Assembly (NCBI RefSeq): GCF_039538365.1
Contig: NZ_BAABCA010000001.1
Span: 186,001-250,000, forward strand
Length of the DNA stretch: 64,000 nt
Source: Postechiella marina
Lineage (GTDB): Bacteria > Bacteroidota > Bacteroidia > Flavobacteriales > Flavobacteriaceae
Direction of reading: 5' to 3'
Numbering within the stretch: the first letter of the stretch is position 1; each line of letters opens with the position of its first letter. The notes beneath the pieces were generated by a model. It saw only the letters and a program-made list of their open reading frames with translations, searched no databases and was not told the DNA's origin. Made by a program: the position numbers and the translations under genes. Positions 8,771-18,739 of this stretch are shown here, one piece after another.

Positions 8771-10678
8771 TTAATTGTAATTTTTTAAAGGGTTGCCTTT
8801 TAACTGTAAGTAGCGTTTACCCATAAGTTTGGCTCCACTAGTATTTAAGTGATCTGAATTTCTGTATACAATTGTATTTTCAATTTCAAGTTTACATGTG
8901 TTATCGTTGCACATGGCATCATTTAAATCAATAATTTCTATTTGAGGAAACATGCTTTTTAATACATTAATTAAGTAATGTTTAGGTCTTTTTGTTTTAG
9001 GTATTAATAAGTCGTTTTTGTTAAACGATGTTTTTCTACCTATTTTAATTAACTTTTGTTTATGTAAATTCATATTTGTTGTTTCTCTTAAACAATCAAA
9101 AAGAACTACTCTTTTATTGAGTTTAATTAGTGCCTCAATATCTTTTATGGCAGCTTCATATTTTTTTGTTGTAGGGTCTAAAAATTTATACCAATTAGCC
9201 GAAATATAAATGGTTTTAAATTGTTTAGCATAATTCATGCGAGCAATAGCATAATCTGCAGGATAAACAGGATGACCATCATTATCAATGTCATTCATTA
9301 TAGGATATCCGCTTGCAGCACTATCATGAATGTATAAGTTAGCATCTTTAGCTAAAACATCCAGAAATGCAGCAGTATGGTTTGCAAAAGAATCGCCTAT
9401 TAAAACACCATCTAAAGTGTCTTTTTTAACACCTAAATAACAAGCTTCGCAATTACCAACTACGCGCTTGTTAAAACAGGCTTTTCTAACCTTACTAGGA
9501 AAGTTTTTATTTTTATCGAATTCGGCTAAATTAGGATGTCGATCTGGAAACCCGTTTTTTGCATCAATAACACCGTAAATTACACCAATAATTACACATG
9601 AAGGAAGCATAACAACCGCAAGTGTTTTTTTGAAATTAAATTTAAAACGATATCTAAAAGGTTGCTCTATAAAACGCCAAGATGTATACGATAGAGCTAT
9701 GGTTAATAAAATAGCATAAACTCTTAATGTACCTGTAAGCTCGTAACCTAAATAAGTAATAAAAACAAAAATTGGCCAATGCCATAAGTACATCGAGTAC
9801 GATAGTTTACCTAAAAACACCATAAATTTTAATTTAAGCACACTATTAAATAGCGCATTGGTATTTTCTTTACCTGTATATATAAGTAGCATAGCACCTA
9901 AACAAGGCCATAATGCTTGATAGCCTGGAAAAAAACTATTTTTATCGAGTAAAAAAGCTGGAATAAAAATTAAAAAAGCTGCAATTATAGATAGCGAGTT
10001 ATTTTGTAACTTAGATAATTTAGGAAGTTTATGCCAGTATAAAGCTAACCCGCCACCAATAAGAAGTTCGAATACTCTGGCTGGCAATAAAAAATATGCC
10101 ATATTTAAATCTGTTTTAGTAAGATAAATAGATAATCCTAACCCACAAAAAATGGAGACTAAAACAATTGTTAAGCGTGTTTTTAGGTCGAATTTTTTAT
10201 GTAAAAACAATAATATTGGAGGCCATAAAATGTAAAATTGCTCTTCTACAGAAAGTGACCAGGTATGTAATAAAGGCTGAAACTCTGAGCTTTCAGAAAA
10301 ATAATCGGCACTATTAGACCATAAATAAAAATTATTAGTGCTTAGTAAGGTGTTAAGCGCTGCTCTGGCATAGTTTTCGAAATGATTTGCTAATAAAAAT
10401 AAATAACCAGGAATGGCTATTATGGAGGTAACAAAAACTAAAACAGGAATTATTCGTCGTATTCGTCTTAAATAAAATTGTTTAAAACTAAACTTATTTT
10501 CTAGTATGTCTTTATTAATAGATTTAGTAATTAAAAAACCAGATATAACAAAGAAAACGTCTACGCCAATATATCCACCTTGTACAAAATTAACATTGGC
10601 ATGAAATAATATAACAAGTAAAACAGCAATTGTTCTTAAACCATCTATATCCGGTCTGTAGGCATTTTTTAGGCTCAT
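8771..10678 (-). CDS. Membrane O-acyltransferase with C-terminal SGNH domain (OafA/YrhL type)
   Basis: The protein has 635 residues. The N-terminal ~350 form an acyltransferase-3 membrane domain with about ten helices, starting YRPDIDGLRTIAVLLVILFH and including GVDVFFVISGFLIT and FYLRRIRRIIP. The C-terminal ~230 are a predicted periplasmic SGNH hydrolase-like domain. It has the GDSFANH block carrying the likely nucleophile serine and a terminal DHLN carrying the Asp-His pair. Such fusions acetylate surface polysaccharides or peptidoglycan-linked glycans. It converges on parC with a 13-base gap. The acceptor is unknown. Confidence 0.93.
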   Translation of the reverse strand: MSLKNAYRPDIDGLRTIAVLLVILFHANVNFVQGGYIGVDVFFVISGFLITKSINKDILENKFSFKQFYLRRIRRIIPVLVFVTSIIAIPGYLFLLANHFENYARAALNTLLSTNNFYLWSNSADYFSESSEFQPLLHTWSLSVEEQFYILWPPILLFLHKKFDLKTRLTIVLVSIFCGLGLSIYLTKTDLNMAYFLLPARVFELLIGGGLALYWHKLPKLSKLQNNSLSIIAAFLIFIPAFLLDKNSFFPGYQALWPCLGAMLLIYTGKENTNALFNSVLKLKFMVFLGKLSYSMYLWHWPIFVFITYLGYELTGTLRVYAILLTIALSYTSWRFIEQPFRYRFKFNFKKTLAVVMLPSCVIIGVIYGVIDAKNGFPDRHPNLAEFDKNKNFPSKVRKACFNKRVVGNCEACYLGVKKDTLDGVLIGDSFANHTAAFLDVLAKDANLYIHDSAASGYPIMNDIDNDGHPVYPADYAIARMNYAKQFKTIYISANWYKFLDPTTKKYEAAIKDIEALIKLNKRVVLFDCLRETTNMNLHKQKLIKIGRKTSFNKNDLLIPKTKRPKHYLINVLKSMFPQIEIIDLNDAMCNDNTCKLEIENTIVYRNSDHLNTSGAKLMGKRYLQLKGNPLKNYN

Positions 10679-10712
10679 TAAAAAGTATAATGTTAACTAG
10701 TAGTTGTAGAGT

Positions 10713-11264
10713 TTACTTTGGTAAATAAATTTTTGGTATGGGGTTTTCAAATGTTTCGTGTGTCCAGTAAATGTTTATAATCCACCAACGTTTACCATCA
10801 TTTAGTAATTGAATACTATTAATACCGCGCATAAAAGGATGTAAATCTGATGCACTATGGTACGCCTCATAAGTACTAAAAACATGTTTAATATTACCAA
10901 AAGAACTTACTGTTCTGTGAATTTCTTTTTCAATAAATCCATTTTTTAATAACCATTTGCCAGAGGTTTTTATGTAATCTTCAGGGCTTAAGTACTTTAC
11001 TTGATATACTCCTTTTTTGTCTTTTCCAGACGGAATTAATTTAGCATCAGGTTTAAAAAGTAATTTAAACTCTCCCCAGTTACGAATAGAATCTTTTTCT
11101 CCAGATATGCTTTCGTACAACGTTTTTATAGTTTTATCAAGAGTAAAGACCTTTGTAGAATCTATAGCGTAAACTTTTGGAGTTGTAGCATTGGGTTCTT
11201 TTTTTTGAGCATTTAAATTCAAAATAAAAAAACAGAAAAAGATTAGAATAATATTTTTTTTCAT
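10713..11264 (-). CDS. Secreted NTF2-like protein
   Basis: This 183-residue protein has a signal peptide (MKKNIILIFFCFFILNLNAQ). Its mature part resembles small SnoaL/NTF2-like proteins: SISGEKDSIRNWGEF and LFKPDAKLIPSG, then FSTYEAYHS and INSIQLLNDGKRWWIINIYWTHE. These folds often bind small ligands, but no catalytic residues can be assigned. It sits between the acyltransferase and smpB on the same strand. Function is unknown. Confidence 0.75.
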   Translation of the reverse strand: MKKNIILIFFCFFILNLNAQKKEPNATTPKVYAIDSTKVFTLDKTIKTLYESISGEKDSIRNWGEFKLLFKPDAKLIPSGKDKKGVYQVKYLSPEDYIKTSGKWLLKNGFIEKEIHRTVSSFGNIKHVFSTYEAYHSASDLHPFMRGINSIQLLNDGKRWWIINIYWTHETFENPIPKIYLPK

Positions 11265-11308
11265 TTTATGTAAATTATTTTAAGGCTCTACTAAAATTAC
11301 CAATAGAC

Positions 11309-11767
11309 TTATTTGTACGCTTTTTTAATTCTATCTAAATCGCGCTTATTATCGCGGTCTTTTATAGTTTCTCGTTTGTCGTAAAGTTTTTTACCTTTTG
11401 CCAAGGCGATGTCTAACTTAGCATATCCTTTATCGTTAATAAAGAGTCTTAAAGGAATTATGGTAAGCCCCGTGTTTTGAACTTCTTTATTAAGCTTTTT
11501 TAATTCTTTTTTATTTAAAAGTAGCTTGCGTTCTGCCTTTGGTCGGTGGTTGTAATAATTACCAAACGCATATTCTTCTATAGTGGCATTAATAACAAAG
11601 AGTTCGCCAGCTTCGTTAAACTCGCAAAAACTTTCAGCAATAGATGCTTTACTACTTCTTATAGATTTTATTTCGGTACCTGTTAAAACAATGCCAGCAG
11701 TGTACTTATCTAATATTTCGTATTGAAAGCGAGCCTTTTTGTTCTGTATGTTAATTTTTTTTTGCAT
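11309..11767 (-). CDS. smpB: SsrA-binding protein SmpB
   Basis: SmpB binds tmRNA and delivers it to stalled ribosomes for trans-translation. The 152-residue protein from ATG 11767 begins MQKKINIQNKKARFQYEI and contains GIVLTGTEIKSIR. The ending has the family's basic tail: GKKLYDKRETIKDRD, then DRIKKAYK. An in-frame upstream ATG at 11785 would add six residues not typical of the family. The tmRNA gene itself is not in this window. Confidence 0.96.
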   Translation of the reverse strand: MQKKINIQNKKARFQYEILDKYTAGIVLTGTEIKSIRSSKASIAESFCEFNEAGELFVINATIEEYAFGNYYNHRPKAERKLLLNKKELKKLNKEVQNTGLTIIPLRLFINDKGYAKLDIALAKGKKLYDKRETIKDRDNKRDLDRIKKAYK

Positions 11768-11917
11768 TAGCACAAAACTAAACAATTTTACAACGTATAC
11801 ATAATTAGATTAAGTAGAAAAGATAGCTAGATGGCATTTTACTTTATGGGAATTAAGACATTGCATTTATATATTAAAATATAAATTACCTTAGTAAAAT
11901 TCTTAAATTAGTTATTC

Positions 11918-13492
11918 ATGGATAAATATGTTTTAATAATTTGTATTGTGCTTACCTTGTTTTCTTGTAAAAGTGTAGAACGATATAATAGAGAAGTAAT
12001 AACGTTGCATAGTGTAGCAGATTTGCAAAAGGATGTAGATAAAGTTTATAGTCAGTTAAAAAAACACCATCCTAAATTATATCAATATACTTCAAAATCG
12101 GTTTTAGATTATAAAATTGATAGCTTAAAAAAATCAATTACAAAACCAATAAATTCAAGAGCATTTTATAAAAAAATAGCACCAGTATTAGCGCATGTTC
12201 GCCAAGGTCATATTTCTGTAAGCTCAGCAAGTAAAAGATTTACAAGAAAAGAAAGTAAAGAATTAAAAAAGAATAAGTTTGAGTTTTACGATTTAGATTT
12301 TGATTATATAAATGACAAACTATGGATTATAAATACTAGAGGCAAAGACTCTTCTCTTGTAGGAAGTGAAGTAGTGAAGATTGAAAATGATAATACAAGC
12401 GATTTAATAAAAATATACAAAACAAGGTATGCGTCTGATGGTTATAATAAAACATTACATAATAGAAGCGTAGGGCGTTACTTTGCAAGTTTATATTATA
12501 AAGACAAGGGTTTTGTAGATAGTTTAACAGTAACGTTAAAAAATAAAGACTCTATTTACGTGAAGGTATTAAGGCGGGTACCTAAAAAAACAAAAAATCA
12601 AGATTCTTTAAAAATTAAGAAAAAAACAAGACTTGCTAAAACAGATAAACAGCTAGCAAAAGCCAAAGCAAAACAACTAAAAAGAGAAAACAAGAAACGT
12701 GGTTATATTGCTAAGCGTAAAGAATATAATAGAAATTTTAGTTTTATAGGTAAAGATAGCACCGTGGCTTACATGAATATTAGAAGCTTTACTAGAACCA
12801 ATTATAAAAGATTTTATAAAGAAAGTTTTAAAAAAATAGATTCGGCTAAAACAAATTATTTAATTTTAGATTTACGTAATAATGGTGGTGGAAGAATAGC
12901 AGAAATAGACTACCTCTATGCATACCTAACAACAAAACCTTATAAGTTTATGGAAGATAGCGAGGTAAATAGTAGACTTCCAATTTTTAAATATTTAATG
13001 AGTAATACAACTTCTGTTGGTACAAAGGTGGTAGGCGGATTGTTTTCGCCTTTTATAATAGCTCATAATTTAGTGAAAACAACAAAAAGAGATGGTAAAA
13101 TTTATTACAAATTTAAGTACTCTAAAGAAAAAGAACCCAATGCATTAAATTTTAAAGGGCAAATTTATGTGTTAATAAACGGGAATTCTTTTTCTGCATC
13201 GTCTTTAATTTCTACACATTTACAAGCCAATAAGCGAGCTATTTTTGTTGGCGAAGAAACTGGAGGGGCATACAATGGTTGCGTTGCAGGCATTTATAAA
13301 ATATATAAATTACCAACATCTCAAATAAAAACAAGAATAGGTTTAATGCAAATTGAAGCACCCGAAAAACAAACTCCAGATGGTTATGGAGTTAGGGCAA
13401 ATATTAAGATAGAACCAACTATTTTAGATAAACTGTCTCGAACAGATCCAGAATTAAATTGGGTGTTAAACGATATTTATAATCAGAAATAA
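11918..13492 (+). CDS. S41-family peptidase, predicted lipoprotein
   Basis: The protein has 524 residues and a lipoprotein signal, ILTLFSCKS with the lipidated Cys at about residue 17. A C-terminal S41/tail-specific protease domain follows. It shows LILDLRNNGGG, the INGNSFSASSLIS segment that holds the catalytic serine, and FVGEETGGAYNG. I see no clear PDZ domain. A Lys/Arg-rich low-complexity insertion is at about residues 215-270. Relatives degrade or process envelope proteins. It is divergent from smpB and appears monocistronic. Confidence 0.88.
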   Translation: MDKYVLIICIVLTLFSCKSVERYNREVITLHSVADLQKDVDKVYSQLKKHHPKLYQYTSKSVLDYKIDSLKKSITKPINSRAFYKKIAPVLAHVRQGHISVSSASKRFTRKESKELKKNKFEFYDLDFDYINDKLWIINTRGKDSSLVGSEVVKIENDNTSDLIKIYKTRYASDGYNKTLHNRSVGRYFASLYYKDKGFVDSLTVTLKNKDSIYVKVLRRVPKKTKNQDSLKIKKKTRLAKTDKQLAKAKAKQLKRENKKRGYIAKRKEYNRNFSFIGKDSTVAYMNIRSFTRTNYKRFYKESFKKIDSAKTNYLILDLRNNGGGRIAEIDYLYAYLTTKPYKFMEDSEVNSRLPIFKYLMSNTTSVGTKVVGGLFSPFIIAHNLVKTTKRDGKIYYKFKYSKEKEPNALNFKGQIYVLINGNSFSASSLISTHLQANKRAIFVGEETGGAYNGCVAGIYKIYKLPTSQIKTRIGLMQIEAPEKQTPDGYGVRANIKIEPTILDKLSRTDPELNWVLNDIYNQK

Positions 13493-13569
13493 ATTTTATT
13501 TCATTTTTATCATTTATTGCATACCATATTGATGTAATTATAAAATCATTTGATAATATCTTTTTTTTA

Positions 13570-13599
13570 TTGCCTTCCCGTAAAACATTCGTATTTTTG
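13570..13599 (+). promoter_or_regulatory. Predicted sigma-A promoter of lpdA
   Basis: A TTG at 13570-13572, then 19 bases, then TATTTTTG at 13592-13599 match the full Bacteroidota consensus TTG-N19-TAnnTTTG. The lpdA start codon is 67 bases downstream. It is the best two-part promoter match I noticed in this window. Confidence 0.65.
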
Positions 13600-13666
13600 A
13601 TTCTAGGTTTGATGTTATGCACGTAACACTCAAAATATTTTCTTTATTAAAATAGAATAAAATAAT

Positions 13667-15067
13667 ATGAATTCATACGATGTAGCCATAATTGGCTCTG
13701 GCCCTGGAGGGTACGTAGCAGCCATACGTTGCGCACAATTAGGAATGAAAACTGCTATAATAGAAAAATATTCTACACTAGGTGGTACTTGTTTAAATGT
13801 TGGTTGTATACCAAGTAAAGCACTTTTAGATTCGTCTCACCATTACGAAGATGCGGTTAAGCATTTTGAAGAGCATGGTATAGATATACCTGGAGATATT
13901 AAAATTAATCTTGAAAAAATGATAGCAAGAAAGCAATCTGTAGTAGATCAAACTACTGGCGGAATTGACTTTTTAATGAAGAAAAATAAGATTGATGTTT
14001 ATCAAGGAGTTGGTAGTTTTAAAGATGCTACTCATATTTTAATATCTGGCGAAGAATCTACAGAAATTGAAGCAAAAAACACCATTATTGCTACAGGTAG
14101 TAAACCATCAACGTTACCTTTTATTACTTTAGATAAAGAACGCCTTATTACATCTACAGAAGCTTTAAAACTAAAAGAAATACCAAAGCATTTAATTGTA
14201 ATTGGAGGAGGAGTAATAGGTTTAGAGTTGGGACAAGTTTATAAGCGATTAGGAGCAGAAGTATCTGTTGTAGAATATGCAGATAGAATTGTACCAACAA
14301 TGGATGCGGGTGTATCTAAAGAATTAAATAAAGTTTTAAAGAAGCAAAAATTTAAAATTAATGCTTCTCATAAAGTAAAATCTGTAGAGCGTGTAGGAGA
14401 CGAGGTTATAGTAAAAGCAGACAATAAAAAAGGCGTTGAAGTAGAGTTTAAAGGCGATTATTGTTTAGTAGCTGTAGGGCGTCATGCTTACACAGATGGC
14501 TTAAATGCAGAAGCTGCGGGTGTTAAATTAACAGAAAGAGGTTTAGTAGATGTAAACGAGCATTTACAAACATCGGCTCCAAATATATATGCTATTGGAG
14601 ATGTAATTAAAGGAGCTATGCTAGCTCATAAAGCTGAAGAAGAAGGTACTTTTGTTGCCGAAACAATTGCAGGACAAAAACCACATATAGATTATAACTT
14701 AATTCCAGGTGTTGTTTATACATGGCCTGAAGTTGCTGCTGTTGGTAAAACAGAAGAGCAACTTAAAGAGGCTGGAATAGAATATAAAACAGGACAATTC
14801 CCAATGCGTGCTTTAGGTAGAAGTAGAGCAAGTATGGATTTAGATGGTTTTGTTAAAATTTTAGCAGATAAAAGTACTGATGAAATTTTAGGAGTACACA
14901 TGGTTGGCGCTCGTGCTGCAGATATGATTGCAGAAGCAGTTGTTGCTATGGAGTATAGAGCATCGGCTGAAGACGTGTCTAGAATGTCTCATGCACACCC
15001 TACGTTTACAGAAGCTATTAAAGAAGCTGCTTTAGCTGCTACCGACGATAGACCATTACATATTTAA
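13667..15067 (+). CDS. lpdA: Dihydrolipoyl dehydrogenase (E3)
   Basis: This flavoprotein reoxidises dihydrolipoamide in 2-oxoacid dehydrogenase complexes and the glycine cleavage system, passing electrons to NAD+. The FAD-binding start is VAIIGSGPGGYVAAIRCAQ. The redox disulfide is in GGTCLNVGCIPSKALL. The NAD-binding motif is VIGGGVIGLELG, and the second FAD motif is IYAIGDV. The dimer-interface His-Glu pair lies in SHAHPTFTEAIKEA. At 466 residues it is a normal length. A terminator follows directly. Confidence 0.97.
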   Translation: MNSYDVAIIGSGPGGYVAAIRCAQLGMKTAIIEKYSTLGGTCLNVGCIPSKALLDSSHHYEDAVKHFEEHGIDIPGDIKINLEKMIARKQSVVDQTTGGIDFLMKKNKIDVYQGVGSFKDATHILISGEESTEIEAKNTIIATGSKPSTLPFITLDKERLITSTEALKLKEIPKHLIVIGGGVIGLELGQVYKRLGAEVSVVEYADRIVPTMDAGVSKELNKVLKKQKFKINASHKVKSVERVGDEVIVKADNKKGVEVEFKGDYCLVAVGRHAYTDGLNAEAAGVKLTERGLVDVNEHLQTSAPNIYAIGDVIKGAMLAHKAEEEGTFVAETIAGQKPHIDYNLIPGVVYTWPEVAAVGKTEEQLKEAGIEYKTGQFPMRALGRSRASMDLDGFVKILADKSTDEILGVHMVGARAADMIAEAVVAMEYRASAEDVSRMSHAHPTFTEAIKEAALAATDDRPLHI

Positions 15068-15098
15068 AATCTTTCTTTTTTAGGAAATTAATTTAAAA

Positions 15099-15131
15099 AG
15101 CGAATCTAAATTTTAGATTCGCTTTTTTTTT
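15099..15131 (+). terminator. Rho-independent terminator after lpdA
   Basis: Stem arms AGCGAATCTAA (15099-15109) and TTAGATTCGCT (15113-15123) close a three-base loop, followed by a run of T. Confidence 0.88.
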
Positions 15132-15189
15132 ATAAATAAATATAAAGTACGGTTTTATAATAGCAAACGTTTTATAGAAAACACGCCAT

Positions 15190-15242
15190 TATATTTGTAA
15201 AATATTTTAGGGCTAAAAAAAAAGTAACATATTATGTAACAT
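15190..15242 (+). promoter_or_regulatory. Promoter and direct repeat before the TonB-receptor operon
   Basis: TATATTTG at 15190-15197 fits the -7 consensus. Downstream, GTAACAT occurs twice, at 15224-15230 and 15236-15242, twelve bases apart in the expected untranslated leader. The repeat could be a binding site or a chance product of AT-rich sequence. Confidence 0.45.
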
Positions 15243-15310
15243 TATTGTGTTTTAGAGGTCTATATATAAAGTTACAAGTAAAAATCATCAATCATCAAAA
15301 ATTAATCATT

Positions 15311-15460
15311 ATGAAAAACAAAAAATCAAACTTTAATGTAAAACCCATAAATTCAACCCTAGGTTTTGGTTGGTTTACAGGAACATCTCCTTTAAAAAGA
15401 AAACTAAATCAAGGTCATTCATTAGTAAAACTAAGGCAGCAGTTTAATCATCAATCATAA
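15311..15460 (+). CDS. Small ORF leading the TonB-receptor operon
   Basis: A 49-residue open frame begins MKNKKSNFNVKPINSTLG and ends four bases before the receptor ATG. It is basic (KNKK, KRKLNQ) and has no signal peptide or membrane segment. The tight spacing suggests translational coupling with the receptor. It may be a real small protein or a leader peptide; no family is recognised. The ATG at 15311 is preferred over an upstream in-frame start at 15245. Confidence 0.5.
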   Translation: MKNKKSNFNVKPINSTLGFGWFTGTSPLKRKLNQGHSLVKLRQQFNHQS

Positions 15461-15464
15461 TAAA

Positions 15465-17831
15465 ATGAAAAAAATAGTATTATTATTAATGGTGTTTACA
15501 TCGGTTTTATCAGCTCAAGAAAGTTATACTGTAAGCGGAGTTGTTAAAGATGCTAGTAATGGAGAGACCTCTTTTGGTGCATCTGTTTTCTTAAAAGGCA
15601 CAACAATTGGTGTTGTTACAAACGAATATGGTTTTTATTCTATAACAGCTCCAAAAGGGAACTATACCTTAATTATTTCTTATGTGGGCTATGCTACTAA
15701 AAGTAAAGATTTTGTTCTTGATGCTAATAAAAAAATAAATTTCGAACTATCAGAATCTACTACAGAGTTAGATGCTGTTTTGGTTGTTGCAGAAGAGTCA
15801 GAACAATTAAATATTAGGAGTCCGCAAATGAGCGTTTCTAAAATAAAAGTAGAAACCATAAAAAAAATACCTGTGGTTTTAGGCGAAGTAGATTTAATTA
15901 AATCTATACAATTATTACCAGGAGTAACAGGCGGAGCAGAAGGTACAGGAGGTTTTAATGTACGTGGTGGTGCTGTAGATCAAAATTTAGTATTGCTAGA
16001 CGAAGCTATTATTTATAATACATCGCATTTATTAGGTTTCTTTTCTGTTTTTAATGCAGATGCTATAAAGGATGTAAAACTTTATAAAGGAGGTATTCCT
16101 GCTAAATTTGGAGGTCGAGTATCGTCTGTGTTAGATGTACATCAAAAAGATGGTAATAGTAAAGATTTTCGCTTAACAGGTGGCGTAGGTTTTATTTCTA
16201 GCAGACTAGCAGCCGAAGGTCCTGCTTTTAAAAGTAAAGGGTCTTTTTTAGTTGCGGGTAGAGGGTCTTATGCGCATTTACTGCTAAAAGCTGCAGGCGA
16301 AGAAAATAGTGCGCACTTTTACGATTTAAATTTAAAAACAAATTATAATTTAAATGATAAAAATAAACTATATCTATCTGGTTATTTTGGAAGAGATGAG
16401 TTTAATTTTGGAGGGAATTTTAAAAGCGGATATGGAAATGCTTCGGGAAATTTAAGATGGAACCATCTTTTTAACGATCGTTTGTTTTCAAACATGTCCT
16501 TAATATATAGTAAATATGATTACGAGTTAGAGTTCGATTCGTTTGAGTTTGACTGGGTATCATCCATAACAAATTATAATATAAAATACGATTTAAGTTA
16601 TTTTATAAACGATAAGTTTAAATTAAATTTTGGAGCCAGTGGTATTTATTACCAATTCGATCCTGGTGCTATAAATCCAACCTCAGAGACATCAGCAATA
16701 AACCCTTTACAACTAGATGAAAAACGAGCTTTTGAAGGAGGTTTGTATATTGATGGCGAACATAAAATTACAGATAAACTAACAGCTTCTTATGGGTTAA
16801 GGCTTAGCACTTTTACAAGGTTAGGGGGCCAACCCTTAACAAATTATCAAGGTAATTTGCCTGTAGTTTATAATACAACATTAGGTATTTACGAGCGTGG
16901 TACAGAGCAAGGCGAAACCGATTACGAAAAGGGAAGCAGTATAAAAGATTTTGGAAATCTAGAGCCTCGTTTAGCTCTATCTTACCAACTTAATAGTACT
17001 TCTTCTTTAAAAACAGGGTACTCTAGGGTGGCGCAGTACATTCATTTATTATCTAATACAACATCGGTTACACCATTAGATGTTTGGACACCAAGCGGCA
17101 AGTTTATTAAGCCTCAATTGTCTGACCAATATGCGCTTGGTTATTTTAAAAATTTTAAAAACAAAACCTTTTCGTTGGAGGTTGAAGCATATTACAAAAC
17201 AACAGATAATAGAATAGATTATATAGATGGGTCTGATTTAATTGGGCAAAATACAATAGAAACCGAAATTTTAAATGGAGAAGCAAGAGCTTACGGATTA
17301 GAATTTTTAATAAGAAAATCTAAAGGTGATTTAACAGGATGGTTGGCTTACACCATATCTAAGGCAGAGCAGCGTACACCTGGAGGAGCTGCGGGTGGTT
17401 TAGGTATAAATGATGGTAAATGGTATAACTCATCGCACGATAGAACTCACGATGTATCTCTAACAGGAAGTTATAAGTTGAATGATAAATGGAGCTTAGG
17501 TTCTAATTTTATATTTCAAACGGGGCGTCCTGTAACATATCCAAACGGTCAATATACCTACGAAGATTTAACTATTGCTAGTTTTTCTAACAGAAATTCA
17601 GATCGTTTAACAGCATATCATAGGCTAGATATTTCTGCTACATGGGTACCTAATAAAAAGCCAGATAAAAAATGGAAAGGCGAGTGGGTGTTTGGTATAT
17701 ATAACATATACAATCGTAAAAATGCAGCATCTATTTCTTTTGGTCAAAATAGAGAAACTGGTGCAAACGAGGCTACACGAACTTCAATTTTTGGAGCAGT
17801 TCCTTCTGTATCTTATAATTTTAAATTTTAA
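15465..17831 (+). CDS. TonB-dependent receptor with carboxypeptidase-like N-terminal domain
   Basis: This 788-residue outer-membrane receptor starts with a signal peptide ending VLSAQ. A carboxypeptidase-regulatory-like domain is at about residues 22-105 (VSGVVKDASNGETSFGASV). The plug at about 120-230 has KSIQLLPGV, GGFNVRGGAVDQNLVLLDEA and GGIPAKFGGRVSSVLDV. The rest is a 22-strand-type barrel ending in the outer-membrane signal SVSYNFKF. It is followed after five bases by a DUF4249 lipoprotein, a pairing common in Bacteroidota. The likely role is uptake of an unknown ligand. Confidence 0.93.
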   Translation: MKKIVLLLMVFTSVLSAQESYTVSGVVKDASNGETSFGASVFLKGTTIGVVTNEYGFYSITAPKGNYTLIISYVGYATKSKDFVLDANKKINFELSESTTELDAVLVVAEESEQLNIRSPQMSVSKIKVETIKKIPVVLGEVDLIKSIQLLPGVTGGAEGTGGFNVRGGAVDQNLVLLDEAIIYNTSHLLGFFSVFNADAIKDVKLYKGGIPAKFGGRVSSVLDVHQKDGNSKDFRLTGGVGFISSRLAAEGPAFKSKGSFLVAGRGSYAHLLLKAAGEENSAHFYDLNLKTNYNLNDKNKLYLSGYFGRDEFNFGGNFKSGYGNASGNLRWNHLFNDRLFSNMSLIYSKYDYELEFDSFEFDWVSSITNYNIKYDLSYFINDKFKLNFGASGIYYQFDPGAINPTSETSAINPLQLDEKRAFEGGLYIDGEHKITDKLTASYGLRLSTFTRLGGQPLTNYQGNLPVVYNTTLGIYERGTEQGETDYEKGSSIKDFGNLEPRLALSYQLNSTSSLKTGYSRVAQYIHLLSNTTSVTPLDVWTPSGKFIKPQLSDQYALGYFKNFKNKTFSLEVEAYYKTTDNRIDYIDGSDLIGQNTIETEILNGEARAYGLEFLIRKSKGDLTGWLAYTISKAEQRTPGGAAGGLGINDGKWYNSSHDRTHDVSLTGSYKLNDKWSLGSNFIFQTGRPVTYPNGQYTYEDLTIASFSNRNSDRLTAYHRLDISATWVPNKKPDKKWKGEWVFGIYNIYNRKNAASISFGQNRETGANEATRTSIFGAVPSVSYNFKF

Positions 17832-17836
17832 AAAAA

Positions 17837-18682
17837 ATGAAAACATATATAAAAGGTCTTCTAGTTTTAATAACTGTTATATTAACCTCTTGTTCAGATG
17901 TTATAGAAGTCGACGTACCTGTTGCAGCACCACGTTTGGTTATAGAAGCATCAATAGATTGGGAAAAGGGAACTTCGGGTAGCGAACAAACCATTAAGTT
18001 ATCTACATCTACACCTTATTTTAATTCAAACGAAAATAATGTAGTAACAGGAGCTCAAGTTACAATTAGTAATGACACAGATAACTCTCAATTTGTATTT
18101 AACGACATGAATGATGGTACCTACACTATTTCTAATTTTGTACCTATAGCAGATGAAAATTACACACTTGAGGTTGTTTATAACGGAGAAACGTACATTG
18201 CAAAAGAAACATTAATACCTGTTGTAGATATAAATGAGGTATATCAATCTTTAGATGGCGGTTTTGATGATGAGGTTTTAGAAGTAAATGTAGATTTTAT
18301 AGACCCTGTAGATGAAGAAAACTATTATTTTTTTAAATTTAGAGAGCAAGGAGATTTACTGCCAGAATTATTAGATATTTCTGATGAATTTACAGACGGT
18401 AATAAGATGAACGTTTTTTACGAAAAAGAGGAAGACGATGATATTAATCAAAAAGAATTTGAAGCAGGCGACATAGCCAATATTGAGTTTTATGGTGTGT
18501 CCGAACAATATTCTAATTACATACGTTTATTAATAGAACAATACGAAAGTGTTGGCGATCCATTTAGTACAATACCTGTTGCATTACGAGGTAATTGTAC
18601 AAATCCAGCAAATCCAGATAATTATGCTTACGGATATTTTAGATTATCGCAAGTCGTAAAAACAAGTTATACTTTTCAATAA
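17837..18682 (+). CDS. DUF4249-family lipoprotein
   Basis: The 281-residue protein has a lipoprotein signal (VILTSCSD) and the DUF4249 beginning VPVAAPRLVIEASIDWEKG. Ig-like stretches follow, for example TYTISNFVPIADENYTLEV. A C-terminal CTNPANPDNYAYGYFRLSQV segment is also typical of the family. Members are encoded next to TonB-dependent receptors and are thought to be their surface or periplasmic partner lipoproteins. It is the last gene of this operon. Confidence 0.9.
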   Translation: MKTYIKGLLVLITVILTSCSDVIEVDVPVAAPRLVIEASIDWEKGTSGSEQTIKLSTSTPYFNSNENNVVTGAQVTISNDTDNSQFVFNDMNDGTYTISNFVPIADENYTLEVVYNGETYIAKETLIPVVDINEVYQSLDGGFDDEVLEVNVDFIDPVDEENYYFFKFREQGDLLPELLDISDEFTDGNKMNVFYEKEEDDDINQKEFEAGDIANIEFYGVSEQYSNYIRLLIEQYESVGDPFSTIPVALRGNCTNPANPDNYAYGYFRLSQVVKTSYTFQ

Positions 18683-18703
18683 AAAACGTTTACAAATAAA
18701 AAG

Positions 18704-18739
18704 AGCCACCTTAATAAACTAATTAAGGTGGCTTTTTTT
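18704..18739 (+). terminator. Rho-independent terminator after the DUF4249 gene
   Basis: Twelve-base-pair stem AGCCACCTTAAT (18704-18715) with ATTAAGGTGGCT (18722-18733), six-base loop, then a T run to 18739. Confidence 0.93.

Noticed and set aside
17692..17982. Open frame overlapping the receptor end and the DUF4249 start
   Set aside because: It is an out-of-frame shadow of two well-supported genes.
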